Made by a program: the position numbers and the translations under genes. From Acanthochromis polyacanthus (taxonomy: Eukaryota > Chordata > Actinopteri > Pomacentridae), in assembly GCF_021347895.1 (NCBI RefSeq), contig NC_067113.1, positions 42,757,474 through 42,821,473 on the forward strand: DNA of 64,000 nucleotides. The letters run 5' to 3'. A model generated the notes under the pieces. That model had not been told where the DNA came from, ran no database searches, and saw only the letters and a list, made by a program, of their open reading frames with translations. Shown here piece by piece: positions 22,918-35,418 of this stretch (its first letter is position 1; each line of letters opens with the position of its first letter).

Positions 22918-25900
22918 AGTCCCTGAACCCTGTTTTTGAGGCACCTGCTCGAAAATGAAAAAAATAAATAAAAAGGCTATATCTCTGGAACCTCTTAGTT
23001 CCAGGGCTCGACTGCAAAATCACACTTTTAAAAACATTTGATTCCATTTTTATTGTCAGACTTTTATTTATATGTAAAGGGTACAGGATGTAAAGTAGAA
23101 ATTTAAACAGCCAATCAGAGCGTTCGACACGAGAAGAGTCGATTGATAATTTTCTAGTTTTTTAAGAAAAGATAATGAAAGAGCAGATTTGTTAGTCCTA
23201 ACAGGTTAAACCTTGCTCATTCACTCTGTCCCCGTCAGATCAGATTCTGTTCCCCATCAAACCTACCACCTCTGGACTGCTTCAGTTTATGGATATTTCT
23301 GCTTCCCCCCCTTTGTGCTCCTGTCTGGTTTTGATTTACTTCAGCCTGTTTGGTCCCTTGGTTGTTAGTTTCCCATAGTGCGAGTTCCTCTCCTTAGCTC
23401 TGTTTTGTCAATGCTGTTTGGTTTATAGATATGTGTTGTTGGTGATTTTTGCTTGTAGAGTTTTCAGAGTGTTGGTTCTTTTCTGCTAGTTCTGTTCATG
23501 GTTATGGGCGGGCGGGCGCTGTGAGAGATTAACGCAGCCGTTTGCTCTAAACTGTGTTTAATTATAGCCGTGTGAGAAGTGGGGAGAGTCTCTCTGGTCC
23601 AGCCCGGTACCTATTGAACATCCAGGTAACCATGACAACAGTTCAATGAAGGACCAACACTGATGAATTGTGTATGTTGGCACTGAAGTAATCCCTGGGT
23701 GGAAATGATCAGATGCACGGTTTCCCCCAACAAAATAGGAAAAAAAAAAGAAAAAGAAAGAATGACTCACAGGAATAGAGGCACTTGTGATACCGGCTAC
23801 TATTATCTAATGATACATCTTCAATTAATAATTCAAGTTACACAACATTCAAATGAGGATCTTGTTTGTCTCATGAGTGATATCTGGAGAGTGCCAAGGG
23901 AGTGAGGATAGCAGGAGGTGATTTTAAAATTCAATTGAATCACTGTCGAGGGGAGGAAAGAAAAAATCAAATGCCATGAATTATACAGTATGTTTCATTC
24001 CCATCTCCTGGTAGGAGTCAAAGCATTCCCCTCCAAGTTATTGATTAATTCACCTGAAAGAGAATACATTAGATGCAAAGCACACACATTAGGCAGGATG
24101 TGGGAGCGAAGAGCCCATAAGGTTTGATTAGTTTATGAATGCCATGGCCAAAGTTTGAATTTACATCGATTTGTTGGCAAATGTAGTGATGCAACAAGTT
24201 CTCATGTTCTTTTTCCTTTCTTAACTCAGGAAGCTGCGCTGAACACAAGGTTCTTTGTCTCAGCAGGGTTAAGTGAAATGCTCTCAAATTGCTATTACAA
24301 ACTTCACCGAGGGCTCACCGTTAGCGAGTACCGCTGTGCCTTTCATCAGGGAAATATGACTGCAGACAGCACGCTGATTATCATGATTATGGTGTCCTCA
24401 TGTCGGACCTGTATAAACGTACAGGAAAAAGGAAAAATTAGTCAGAACCAAAAACCAGGAGAAGTGCAATTAAGTGCAAAGCAAGGCTGTAATATTTTCC
24501 TGACATAATTATGTCCTTGATTTGAACACACAAGCATCCAAAATTCACAGAGAAAAAAAAGAAGAATCTGTTCCTTAGAACAGTGTGGGATGCTACTACA
24601 ACATAAAACACAAAGACACTGCATAGAGTGAAAGCAGCAGATTATTAAACCCATATTTTTGTGACTGAATATGTATATTATGTACTCTTTCATTTGATTT
24701 GGTAGGCAGAGTGGAGGAAAGGGTTAAATTCACAGTTCATCTGAGGTCTAGAGGAAGGACACTGTCTGCAAATATTCAGCAAATCTTTATTTTGCTGAAA
24801 CCAAGAGCCTTTAAGGGAACGGCTTTGTTTACTTGCAATGTTAAAAACCAATCTGCTAGCTAAATACTACGTATCAAATATGTGAATCTTTGATTGGACT
24901 TAATCAGATTTTTTTTTTTAGTTTGTTTTGTTGTCTGTGTATTTGTTCACTGAAATGAACTGTAATTGGCACATGATAGCTACATGTTAGTACAAAGTCA
25001 TAGAAACCATGTTTGCGTCGACTGCCTTTCCATACATCAGAAGCCCCACTTCAACTAGCATATTTAGCAATTTACTGGGAAGAGAATGAAAAGGGGATAC
25101 TGCCTCTGGATTGATTTAAGAAGTTTCCATGTATCTTTGAATGCTTTATGTGTCTGAATATGGGTTTCAGAATCAGCTGTAACCATTGTAAATCAGTTGC
25201 TATTTCCTTTTGGTTCATTACCTGTCAAGTAGTGCTCAGCGCCAATACATAAAGTACATAAAGGGAACCACAAGATGTTGCTTCTCCTTATGCTAAAAAT
25301 CTGCTTATCTGCTCAAATGCTATAGCCTTTATTATTTAAGGTTCATTATGAGGCTTAGAGAAATGGAACAAAATGGAAAAGACACATAAAGCTCATCCGT
25401 GCATTTTACTAATTGAACATGAGTAAAGTGTTGACCATATTATGAAGTAAAGTCAGTGGTGCAAGGTGTTTATTCTCATCAGAGAAATTATCGGAGAAAA
25501 TGGGTTTTTCAAAGGTACTTACTGCAAAGTTTGATTTACAAGCCCAGTGAAAAAATATCCCAAGGCCCCCTCCACACATAGTCGTAAGAGGTTTTGAAGT
25601 AGCTAATCAAGTAAATTGCTCCCTTTGAATTTTAAGATTACCTTTCCGAGTTCTCGCTGCACACCTACCATTAAAACTTCAGCCATTACCTCTCCTTTGT
25701 AAAGCAGCCTCCCAACAGGGTCCTAATGCTTCACAGCTACCCTGCAAGATGAATAAAAAATCCTAATTTCGAGGACCTCGTCTTGTCCAGTAATGACTAT
25801 GATTGGAGCAATGCATCCAGATGGCCCTGGTGGCCAAAGCGCCACTCCACTGCTAATATGAATTAATTGTGACTCTGGTTAAGATAATGACTTCACCTGA

Positions 25901-25983
25901 GGGGTCCTGAGTGGCAACGAGGCAGAGGTAATTGTTCCGAACATCCCAGTGAGGTGCTCCCAGCGTGATCAGTCACCGCTTAG

Positions 25984-25985
<2 letters not shown>
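22918..25985. other. Intergenic, no gene recognised
   Basis: 22920-23500 is CT/TG-rich sequence resembling an old retroelement leader. From about 23560 to 25985 the sequence is non-repetitive by eye, with no exon-like frames. 25600-25985 has the look of unique, possibly regulatory, sequence, but this cannot be shown without comparison. Confidence 0.35.

Positions 25986-26063
<78 letters not shown>
25986..26063. repeat. (TG)n microsatellite
   Basis: An uninterrupted TG dinucleotide array of about 39 units, likely length-polymorphic. Confidence 0.97.
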
Positions 26064-26064
<1 letters not shown>

Positions 26065-26199
26065 ACTGTGAAACATAGATGAAGGGAGAGAAAGACTGAC
26101 TCCTTATTACTGCGCTTTATCACAGATCGTAGTACTGTGAAGCTCAGCTCTGTTTTCTAGCCCCGGTGGAGCTGGCACCGTGTGGAAATCTGTTGGATC

Positions 26200-27350
26200 A
26201 ATTATGAAAAGGAAAATGATCTCAAATGTGTTCATGTCTACTTCTGTGGTCCATCTCATCCCAAACCATCCGGATTGGGTTTAGGTCATCTGACGCAGCT
26301 CTCCATCACTCTCCTTCTTGGTCAAATAGTCCTTCCACAGCTTGGAGGTGTGTTTGGGGTCATTGTCCTGTGGAAAAAGAAATGATGGTCCAGCTAAACA
26401 TAAACCGGATGCGATGGCATGTCACTGCAGGATGCTGTGGTAGCCATGCTGGTTCAGTGCGTCTTCAATTTGGAAAAAATCCCCAACAGTGTCACTAGCA
26501 AAGCACCCCCACACCATCACACCTCCTCCTCCATGCTTCACGGTGGGAACCATGCATGTAGAGACCATCCATCACCTTTTCTGCGTCGCACAAAGACATG
26601 GCCAGTAGACCAAAGATCTCAAATTTAAACTCATTGGACCAAAGCACAAATTTCCACTGGTCTAATGTCCATTCCTTGTGTTTCTTGGCCCAAATAAATC
26701 TCTTCTGCTTGTTGCTTTTCCTTAGTAGTGGTTTCTTAGCAGCTGTATGACCTTAAAGTCCTGATTGGTCAGTCTCCTCTGAACAGTTGATATAGAGATG
26801 TGTCTGCTACTCGAGCTCTGTGCGGCATTTATCTGGGCCCTAATCTGAGCTGCTGTTAACTTTCCACTTCAGAGGCTGGTGACTTGGATGAACTTCTCAG
26901 CAGCAGAGGAGACTCTTGGTCTTCCTTTCCTGCTTCCTGGGGCAGTTCTCACATGAGCCAGTTTCGTCGTAGCACTTGATGGTTTTTGTGACTGCATTTG
27001 GGGATACAGTCAAAGTTTTAGAAATTTTCTGGACTGACTGACCTTCAGTTCTTAAAGTAATGATGGACCGTCGTTTCTCTTGACTTAGCTGATTGGTTCT
27101 TGTCATAATATGGATTCCAACAGTTGTTTAGTAGGGCTGTCAACCGTGTACCAATCTGGCTTCTGCACGACACAACTGATGGTCCCAACCCCATTAAGGC
27201 AAGAAATTCCACAAATGAACCTTGAAAAGGCACACCTGTGAAGTGAAAACCATTTCAGGTGACTACCTCATGAAGCTCATGGAGAGAATGCCAAGACTGT
27301 GCAAAGCAGTAAATAAAGCAAAGGGTGGCTATTTTTAAGAATCTAAAATA
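26200..27350 (-). mobile_element. Decayed Tc1-like transposon
   Basis: The minus strand carries scattered pieces of a Tc1 transposase. The N-terminal helix-turn-helix (QEKRRSIITLRTEGQSVQKI, about 27045-27085) is the best preserved. Further left, nucleotide blocks such as CTCCATGCTTCACGGTGGGA (about 26531) and GGGGTCATTGTCCTGTGGAA correspond to the catalytic region. Stops and indels break every frame. The right terminal part (CATGAAGCTCATGGAGAGAA to about 27350) matches the usual 5' flank of this family. Confidence 0.75.
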
Positions 27351-27870
27351 TAGAGATGGACACTAATGTAATAATGTGCCAGACATTTGGAATTATGTTT
27401 GTCACATGAACTAGCGTCAGATTAACTTTTGCTGAGGAACATGAAAAGAAGCCTGATGAATACTGGAGACATTCATTAGTAAGCTGAGACCTGGATAAAT
27501 TGGTTTGGCACAGATGAATCAGAAGAAGTGAATGCATAGTCCTGACAGTGAAGCGCAGAGGGAGACGTATGACGGCACGGGGCTGCATTAGCGCAAAAGA
27601 TGTTGGAGAAATGATATCAAAGTATTGGCTGACAAGATGACTCCCAGTTTGCAGAAGCTGGGCAGGAGAAGAACATTTCAGCATGAAAACAACCTGAAGC
27701 ACACAGCTAAAAATCACACAGTTTGTAAAGAACAACAAAATTAAAATTTAATTTTACAATTTGTGTCACCTGACTAGAATCCTATAGAACACCTTTGGGA
27801 TATTTTTAAGAGAAAACAGCCCCTCCAGCAAAGAGCACCTGAAAAGCATCGTTTTAAAAATGTCATACAG
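27351..27870 (+). mobile_element. Second decayed Tc1-like transposase fragment, opposite orientation
   Basis: It directly adjoins the previous fossil but is read on the plus strand. GAACATTTCAGCATGAAAAC...CTGAAGCACACAGCTAAAA corresponds to the second catalytic-Asp region ([12 protein letters not shown] type). ACCTGACTAGAATCCTATAG corresponds to the SPDLNPIE region. Frames are destroyed. It may be a separate insertion, or the inverted half of a rearranged copy. Confidence 0.55.
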
Positions 27871-30800
27871 AAAAAACATAAAATAAGTATATAACATATT
27901 TCTTACTGGCATAAGGCAGCTTTGCATATGTGTGATTCCTTATAATTAATTATCATTTTTTAATGGAGCTTGATTCCAGAGATTTATTGCTTGTGCTGGA
28001 AAAATCTAATATCACCCCATGTTCAAGCGTGTGCGTGAAAGAGCAGATATCTTTTCAGAGATCGGCAATGACAAACAAGTCTGCAGCCATTTATGTGCAA
28101 GGCGACCTGGAGTGGATTCACGGTGGGTAACGCTCATAATTTATATAAGAGTACACAGGAAAAATAAGCACCGCATCTGTTTTTCCATCATCACACGTGG
28201 AGCTGCAGGGGGAGCACGGCGGTGAAAGATGCCTGACCGCTGTGGATGTGGGCGCAGACCTGGCAGTTAACCTTTAAATGGCCTAATTAAACCACAGAGT
28301 CATTAGGAAACACGTGATTAAATCAGACCTGCTGCATGAGGAGAATGAAAGATGTCTTTTTAACAGGTTATCAGCAGATCAGCCTCTCTTTTCTCTCAAC
28401 AGACCGCTACTAAATTCCTTCTGTTTTGCAATATATTTGGTGAATTTGTGCATCGATACATTTACTCTGTAAATTTACGTCTGTTGTGAGTTAAACCTAA
28501 ATTTCACGGAGACTGTCGATCATGTGTGTATTAAAAACAGGTGAGGACACAGAATCTAATCAGCTGGGTCTCGTGTCATTTCTGACCTTCCATGAAAAAT
28601 TAATCCAAATCAGCAATTCTGTTTTTGAGCAGACAGACAGACAGCAGTCCTTATGACTTTAGTGATCCTATGACTTATCTTGTGTTGCCATGAGGCTGAC
28701 ATTTGTGATGCAGAGGGAAATATCTCAATAACTGTCGGATGGATTGGCGTCAATCTTTGTTTCCATGGTGGCCGGTGATAAGTCCTCATGACCAAAGTGG
28801 TCCTCAAACATTTTTGCTTTTCATATTAAATGTCACAACGCCACACATTTTGTCCCATATGTCACTCTGCACCACATCTGTTGTTTTAGGACTTTGTTGA
28901 TCCTTGGAGTCGGGCTGCAACTTAACTTAATCTGTGGATTTTCCTGATGAGTCAGTTAGTGATTTGGTTTGTGAAATGTTGAAATGTAAAATTCCAGTCA
29001 CAATTTTGCAGAACCCAATGTGACATAATCAAACCACTTGGTTTTGCAGTCCCTGAAAATGTCACCCAAATCCGTTGGTCCATTTTTGAGTAATGTAGCT
29101 AACAGACTGACAGACAGATAAACGTATGCTGATTGTCACAGAGCTCTGCCGTTATTTGGCGTAATAAAATAAAAATATCTGCAAACGATTTACAAAATGG
29201 ATGCAAACTCAGTGTCTGGAAGCACAACAAACATACATAAAACTAGAATGAATGCCTCAGAGATGCATTCTTCCACCAACCAGAAGAATTGCATTTTGTA
29301 TTTATGCCTATCCTGACTCATAATACTTAAAGAATTTCACAGATGGGTACAAAACAACATCTGAGGGCTGAAACATTGAACTGAATTATGCAAGACTTGT
29401 GCCAACGGATGTTAAACTGCGACTTTGGAAACCCAACAAAGGTACTTAAGAACATGTTTTTTAATCTTTTATAGGTCCAAGCAGACACTCCATCTGTGCA
29501 CTGGGTTGTGGAACAATACAGTCTCAAATATAAGTAGAAAGTGTTGTAATTACATTGGCATTTACATGTACACGTTACAGTTTTCAGCATAATAGCAATA
29601 CATACTCTGATAAGTGAGATTTCAGACCTAAATTGTGTGCACTGCACACTTTGTTTGCAGTTAAAGCTCCACAATGCTGACAGAAATCTATTGCGACTTC
29701 ACTTCCTGTGTGCTTTTGTGTTTGAACAGCTCAGTGTTTTCTCATTTTAAAAAATATATTGAGCGTGGAGCCACCGCTCTCTGGGGTGTGTAAACATAAG
29801 AGAATTATCCCTGTCATATTGCTGGGACCTAAATCTGCCAAATAGCACTCAAAGGGAACAAATCCCTGCCTCAGCGGCTTCAAGTGTTGTGAGAATAATT
29901 AACACAAAACAGTCTTTTTAGGAGCGTGCCACAGGGCCAAACAGGGTGTCATTACAGTGTTTAGTAACAAATTGATCCCACCTCCATGGCTGTCGCAGGG
30001 AGACAAGTCGAGATAAATGGAAAGCTGCCACAAACAAGGGGTCAGTCTCCACTAATATAACGGTGTAAAAAACAGCCAAGAGCCAAGTGTTTTTGCTGGG
30101 TTTTCTTCTCGACAGTCGGTCTGACATTCACAGCGGACTGCGCCTCTTCCTCGTGTTGTGCTGATGCATTCAGATGTCTGATGATGTTCTCACTGTCTCC
30201 AAAATAATCAATTACGGCTGTAATTTCAGCGTTGTGCCGTCTGCGTTGTGTTTTCGGCAGCGGCACAGCATGCTGGAAGCCACCCATGAATGTTAACGAT
30301 TAAATCACTTCTCACTCAGACTCTCTTAATGTCAGCCAATGTAACAGAGCATGTTCTCAAAGCATGTCTGCCACCGCGAGGCTCCCCCGCCGCCTGGCTT
30401 AGAACGCTGAAGACGATGAACAGCTTTCTTTTTAATTCGATGTAATATAGTTTGTCAATGCCAGAAACCCTCCTGCTGATGCCTCAAAACATGAAAAAAA
30501 TCAGCTCGATGTAACACTGCACTTGGTGTTTACAATCTTCCCGAAGACGAAATTAAACATTGTGTTCTCTCCATCAGGGAAACTTTCACACGGCCGTGCT
30601 GGTGGCCACTCCTCTAACATTTACTGTGACATTTGACATTGTCAGACTCTGTCCTCCTGCTATCCAACACAGTGGAACGTAACCAAAGATTAGAAATTAC
30701 TTCACAAAACTCACATTTCTCACTACCAATAACACCACTCTGTAAAAAACCCTAAATGTTCAAGAGCTTGTCCGGGTTTTGCTCGGTTAAGCCTTGGGGT

Positions 30801-31035
30801 ACAGTTTCAAATTGAGCACAGTGGAAACAGCGCTGCAAATTTGTATTCCTGTCTCGACTGCTTCTGCTTCCTAATCTCATTTCACAGCCAGTTATTGAAT
30901 GATAGGTATCAGCTGTGTGAGGGAAGTGTGTGATTTGCCAAACATGGCTCTTAGTGGGGGCAAAACTGGTGTCACTGCAGTTTGCTGTAAGGACATTTCA
31001 GTTCCATGAGCCAAAGATGTGAGAAAAAAAAAATA
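27871..31035. other. Intergenic with dispersed repeats
   Basis: 28555-28640, 28680-28800 and 29040-29140 belong to the widespread fish repeat with CCAAATCCGTTGGTCCATTT and CAGACAGACAGA. 29700-30640 looks unique (single-copy by eye), with no exon-like frame; it is a candidate regulatory region only. No gene is supported. Confidence 0.45.
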
Positions 31036-31392
31036 CATTATTGTCCAAAAGTATGGGATCACTTAGAAATGTCTTTATTTTTGAAAGAAAAGCAGTTTTT
31101 CTTCAATGAAGATATCATTAAATGAATCATAAATACAGTGTAGACATTGTTAATGTGGTAAATGACTATTCTAGCTGGAAATTTTTAATGGAATATCTCC
31201 ATAGGGGTACAGAGGAACATTTCCAGCAACCATCACTCCTGAGTTCTAATGCTACATTGTGTTAGCTAATGGTGTTGAAAGGCTCATTGATGATTAGAAA
31301 ACCCTTGTGCAGTTATGTTAGCACATGAATAAAGAGTGAGTTTTCATGGAAAATATGAAATTGCCTGGGTGACCCCAAACTTTTGAACAATG
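31036..31392. mobile_element. Tc1/mariner-type MITE with TA duplication
   Basis: The left end CATTATTGTCCAAAAGTATG and the right end (CCAAACTTTTGAACAATG) are inverted copies and are flanked by TA on both sides. The interior, with CCATTAGCTAACACAATGTAG-like and GTTGCTGGAAATGTTCC blocks, is a very common non-coding fish MITE. Relatives in this window are a truncated inverted copy at 52440-52752 and a 40-base scrap at 38819-38858. Confidence 0.85.
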
Positions 31393-33628
31393 TATCTATC
31401 CATAGTAGTTTAAATCAATCCACTGGACTTTAAGAAAGTTCCTTGAAGACATTTCACCTCTCATCCAAGAGGCTTCTTCAGTTCTGAAGAATGAGAACCT
31501 ACACAGACAGTAGTGTATAAAGTAATGGCACCTTAATAACATCTTAATGTTAAACTACAAAGAGAACACAATGGACCTGTCAGGGTTGATAGTATCTCTG
31601 GGAACATCTGTTCAAGATAATTTAGTCTCCTTGAGAGTAATTCTGTAACAAACTGACCAAATGCCTTTATCTAATCAGTCATCTGTTCACTGAAGGACAA
31701 AGCCTGCAAACTATTGTTTGAAGATTACGAAGGATTTAGAGAAGAAATGAGACATGAAGAACATCGCATTGAATCAATTCAAATTCAATTTCCAATCAAG
31801 ATATCTTAAGAAATGAAACCCGTCATCAGCTCAAAACTGAAGCTGCCACAAAACCCTTAAAACACATTCTGACAAAAGTACTTGATTATTGCAGAATAAA
31901 CATTTGGCTGCCACAGTTTCTGGAGAAACTTAACTCATGAGAAAAACAGCAGACAATGACGGTTTGATTAATAGCAGAGTTCTCAGAGCACAAAAGACTA
32001 AAGCGTGTTGTACAACAGCCAGAAACTTTGGTCTCAGATGGTGTTCACATCTTCTGAAAAACGAAGCACTCCCAATCAAATGGCGTTTAATTTGACTTCA
32101 TTTTAATCGCCCTTCTGAAACTCATATGAAAATTTTCATTTTCTCAACTGCCTGTCTGATCTGACACAACTAAAGTTAAGCTTTTATTAATGTCAAATCC
32201 CCAGAAACAAATGAGTTTGGGTTTAGATAAACATCATAATGCTTTTTAAAGCGCCCATATTCTGCTTTCCTTTAGTGTGTTACAGGTTTTTGGAAAGCTC
32301 ACAGTCCACACCAAAGGGAGTTACAGCTGTTTAGTCTCAGTCCTTTGAGTTCCCTTCGCATTGTCTGTGGAAATGCTCTAACTTTCTCTATCAAACATAG
32401 CCGTTGATTTCCTACGATCATCTCAGAGTTTGATCTGACCCCATTTGTTCTTCGAAGATGATGGTTCATGATGGCTGGACGGTTCTTAAGGTGATTTTAG
32501 TAGTTTCATTTCCATCGCTTTTCTTTGCTGGAGGCCAATAATTTGACCCTTCTGAGACAGATTAACTTCTTTTCCTTGACCACAGGATGTGCAGTGAGCA
32601 GGAGAGCTCCTCACTGCATCAGCTAGAGTTTAATAGGTTGTTGCAGGTGAAACATATTCATTACTGCAGTAATTATCCAATGGAAAGCTCTTACCTATTG
32701 GCTTAGTTAAACCTAAATGGCGACTTTTTTATGGTCAGACAGTATATTTTCTAGTGGACTCCAAAATAAAAGGAGAAACCTGCAATTGTGTATTACATGT
32801 TCCCTCTAAAATATGTTCAGGGAATAACTGTTGCCATGGTTTAAAGAAACCAAGGTTGACAAAAAAGAACCTCTTCTCTCTGCACAGTTTGTGGCTCTAT
32901 TAAAATCTAACATTATCTCTTAAGTTACATAAGTACAAACAAAGATGCTGGTCATTTGCTGAGCAACTGTCTTTTCTCTTGTGATGGTTCAGTGTTGGTT
33001 TATAAAATGTTCTGAAGGAGCCACACTGACACAAATAAGAATAGTTGTTTTGTGCTTGCCTTTGTGAGTGTGTCCAGTGGCTGGAGGCTGCTGCTCAGGC
33101 TGTTATTAAAGATAGAGGTAAATTAATGTGCTGGGTTTCTGACCTCATGCAATAAACATCAGAGAGAAAAAATGCTTGGTGAAGAACAACCCTCTAAATG
33201 CAGGTCCTATAAAAACAGCCTAAAATACATCTAGAAACAAAACATTACAGCTTCTACATTTTCGTTCAGCTGTCAAACAGAACAGATGATGACTTTTATA
33301 TTTACGGCTACGATAGCTGCGACAAACTCGCATCTCTGTGGAAGAATCTTGATTGGTTAAATAGGCAAGGTAAATGCAAGAGCCTCGGTGTTCTGCCAGA
33401 ACGGGAACATCTCTTTAAGTGAAGAGGTGGGCCATGCAGAGCATGTCCTCCCATCAAGCAACCACTTTTTACATACCTACGACCACAATCTTTACCTTAA
33501 GTAATGAAATGTGTCAAATATCCAGCAGCAGATCAGAAAATAGTCAAATAAATGCCGTTTCAATAGTTGTATGAGTTGTGTAGGAACAAAGTGACCAAAT
33601 AAACTGTTAAAGTAAGAAGAGGTGTTGC
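31393..33628. other. Intergenic, old repeat remnants
   Basis: 31440-31500 (TTCCTTGAAGACATTTCACC) resembles a recurrent fish retroelement fragment. 32250-33110 starts AAGCGCCCATATTCTGCT, like a common non-autonomous DNA element, but its ends were not resolved. No exon is supported. Confidence 0.35.
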
Positions 33629-33636
33629 TTCTAGAC

Positions 33637-34502
33637 TAGGGATGCAAATTATCAAGTAATTCATTAATCGATAGTAGTTTCATCTTATCGATCGATGATC
33701 GATTAAGTGATAAGCGGCAATTTTTCTGAGAAGCTGAATTTCCCTCTGAATCAATAGGTTCCTTTCTACAAAAATGCTATCTTTTTTATGAAAGAGAAAA
33801 TGCAAATCATATTCCTTAATAAAAGATTTATTCTTAACAGCAGGGAACAACACATTCAATGGAACAGTCCGTTGTGAGGGCTACATACGCGGTTGCAAGT
33901 TGTGTTTTTAACTCTGCCTTCTTCCTCGCATAGCTTGCTTCCATGCGAGTGGTTATTGTTGTTCTAGAGGAAATGTCGTATCCTGGCTCGATGTACTTTA
34001 CTACCTCTCTAAACCTCTGTCCTTCAACAACATTTATTGGCAGCATGTCTGTAGTAACCATGTCACATATCCACTGGGTAATGCCCTCTGCCTTTGTGGA
34101 GTCGCATACTCTTCATCCCAATGCTGTGGTGATTGTAGGCTGAGAGCTACTCGCTCCTTGCAGCACGAAGTTGCGGAGGAGTTGTACTTTAAAATATTTC
34201 CACAGATTGTGCATTTGGCATCTTTGTCTTCGTTAACCAACTTAAAGTGGTTCCATACCGACCTCCGTCTTGTCCTCTTCATCCTGCCAGCTTACCGCTT
34301 CTCATTTGTCTTGTTGTCGTCAAAGGCCAGCTTCTCTTGTGTTCCCGCGTGTGCGTCAAGGACGTCTGCTGTCAAGCGCGCCCTCATGCGGGCTGGCGGG
34401 GAATTACGAGTGCAAAACGCAATTAATTGCAATTATCTTATTTTAATCGAGTAATTTCTTATCGACAATTAATCGATAATCGATTAATTGTTTGCATCCC
34501 TA
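33637..34502 (-). mobile_element. Internally deleted hAT transposon with BED-finger remnant
   Basis: Termini TAGGGATGCAAA (left) and TTTGCATCCCTA (right) are inverted, next to subterminal ATTAATCGATAATCGAT repeats. A perfect 8-bp duplication TTCTAGAC lies at 33629-33636 and 34503-34510. On the minus strand, 34282 downward encodes a BED zinc-finger start (RSVWNHFKLVNEDKDAKCTICG). A second frame ending at 33834 encodes a transposase piece with GQRFREVVKYIEPGYDI. The catalytic domain is missing, so the copy is non-autonomous. Confidence 0.9.
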
Positions 34503-34510
34503 TTCTAGAC

Positions 34511-35410
34511 CAGGGGTGTCAAACATGCGGCCTGCGGGCCACAACTGGCCCTCTGGAGAGTTTGGTCCGGCCCGCAGGACGACTTTGTGAAGTGTAAAAA
34601 CGACAGAGAAGACATTAACTGCAAATGATGAATTTATAAAACTACAAATTTAAAATAATTTTGAGATCATGACAAGATGATTTTATCACAAAGTGAAATA
34701 CTAAAGAACACTTTTGTCGTTTTGTCTCATTTTTGTAATATTTTGTCTTGTTTTTGTTGTTTTTTTGTCTGACTTATGTCATTTGTGTCATGTTTTTGCT
34801 ACTTTGTTTCTTGTTTTTCTCATTTTGTGTTTTCTTTTGGTCTTGCTTGTGTTTGTCTTGTTTTGTTCGTTTTGCTTTTTGGTTTTGTCATTTCTTGTTT
34901 TGTTTGTCTCATTTGTCTATTTTATTGTCACTAACTTTTTTGTCAATTTTTTGTCTTTTTGTTTTGCTTTGTGTTGTTTGTCTCATTTGTTGTCTTTTTG
35001 TTTCCGCTTTTGTCATTTTATGTCTCATTTTTGTAACATTTTGTCCTGTTTTGGTTGTTTTTTATCTAAATTTTGTTGTTTCGATCATAAAGTAAAATAA
35101 TATATCATTCAGTTCCAGATACCTGTGATTAAATGTCGTGTTCCTTTGTAGACACTCTGTGATCTGGAAGTTGTAATGTTGAAATGACAAACTGAGGTAT
35201 AATATTGTTGAATATTAATTTATTTTTCTTACAAAAAATCTTAGGTTGTTCATGATGTTTTGTAAAAAGATGATTCCTTAAATGTGAACATTTTTAGATT
35301 GTACTCTTTTGTACTTAAAGAAAAGGAAAAAATAGGAGTTGTGGTAATTTATAGATTACTGGCATCAAATTGGGCTGAATGTGGTCCGTAAGATGAGATT
35401 GACACCCATG
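34511..35410 (+). mobile_element. hAT-like element with TTTTGTC core, copy 1
   Basis: It starts CAGGGGTGTCAAACATGCGG and ends GATTGACACCCATG, an inverted terminal pair. The left flank is TTCTAGAC and the right flank TTCTAAAG, a slightly decayed 8-bp duplication. The core (34715-35095) is a TTTTGTC minisatellite that yields spurious Phe/Leu/Cys-rich frames. It has no transposase. It abuts the hAT at 33637-34502 with only the shared target site between them. Confidence 0.85.
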
Positions 35411-35418
35411 TTCTAAAG

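Noticed and set aside
25986..26063. TG array as a Z-DNA regulatory element
   Set aside because: A simple microsatellite; no further evidence for function.
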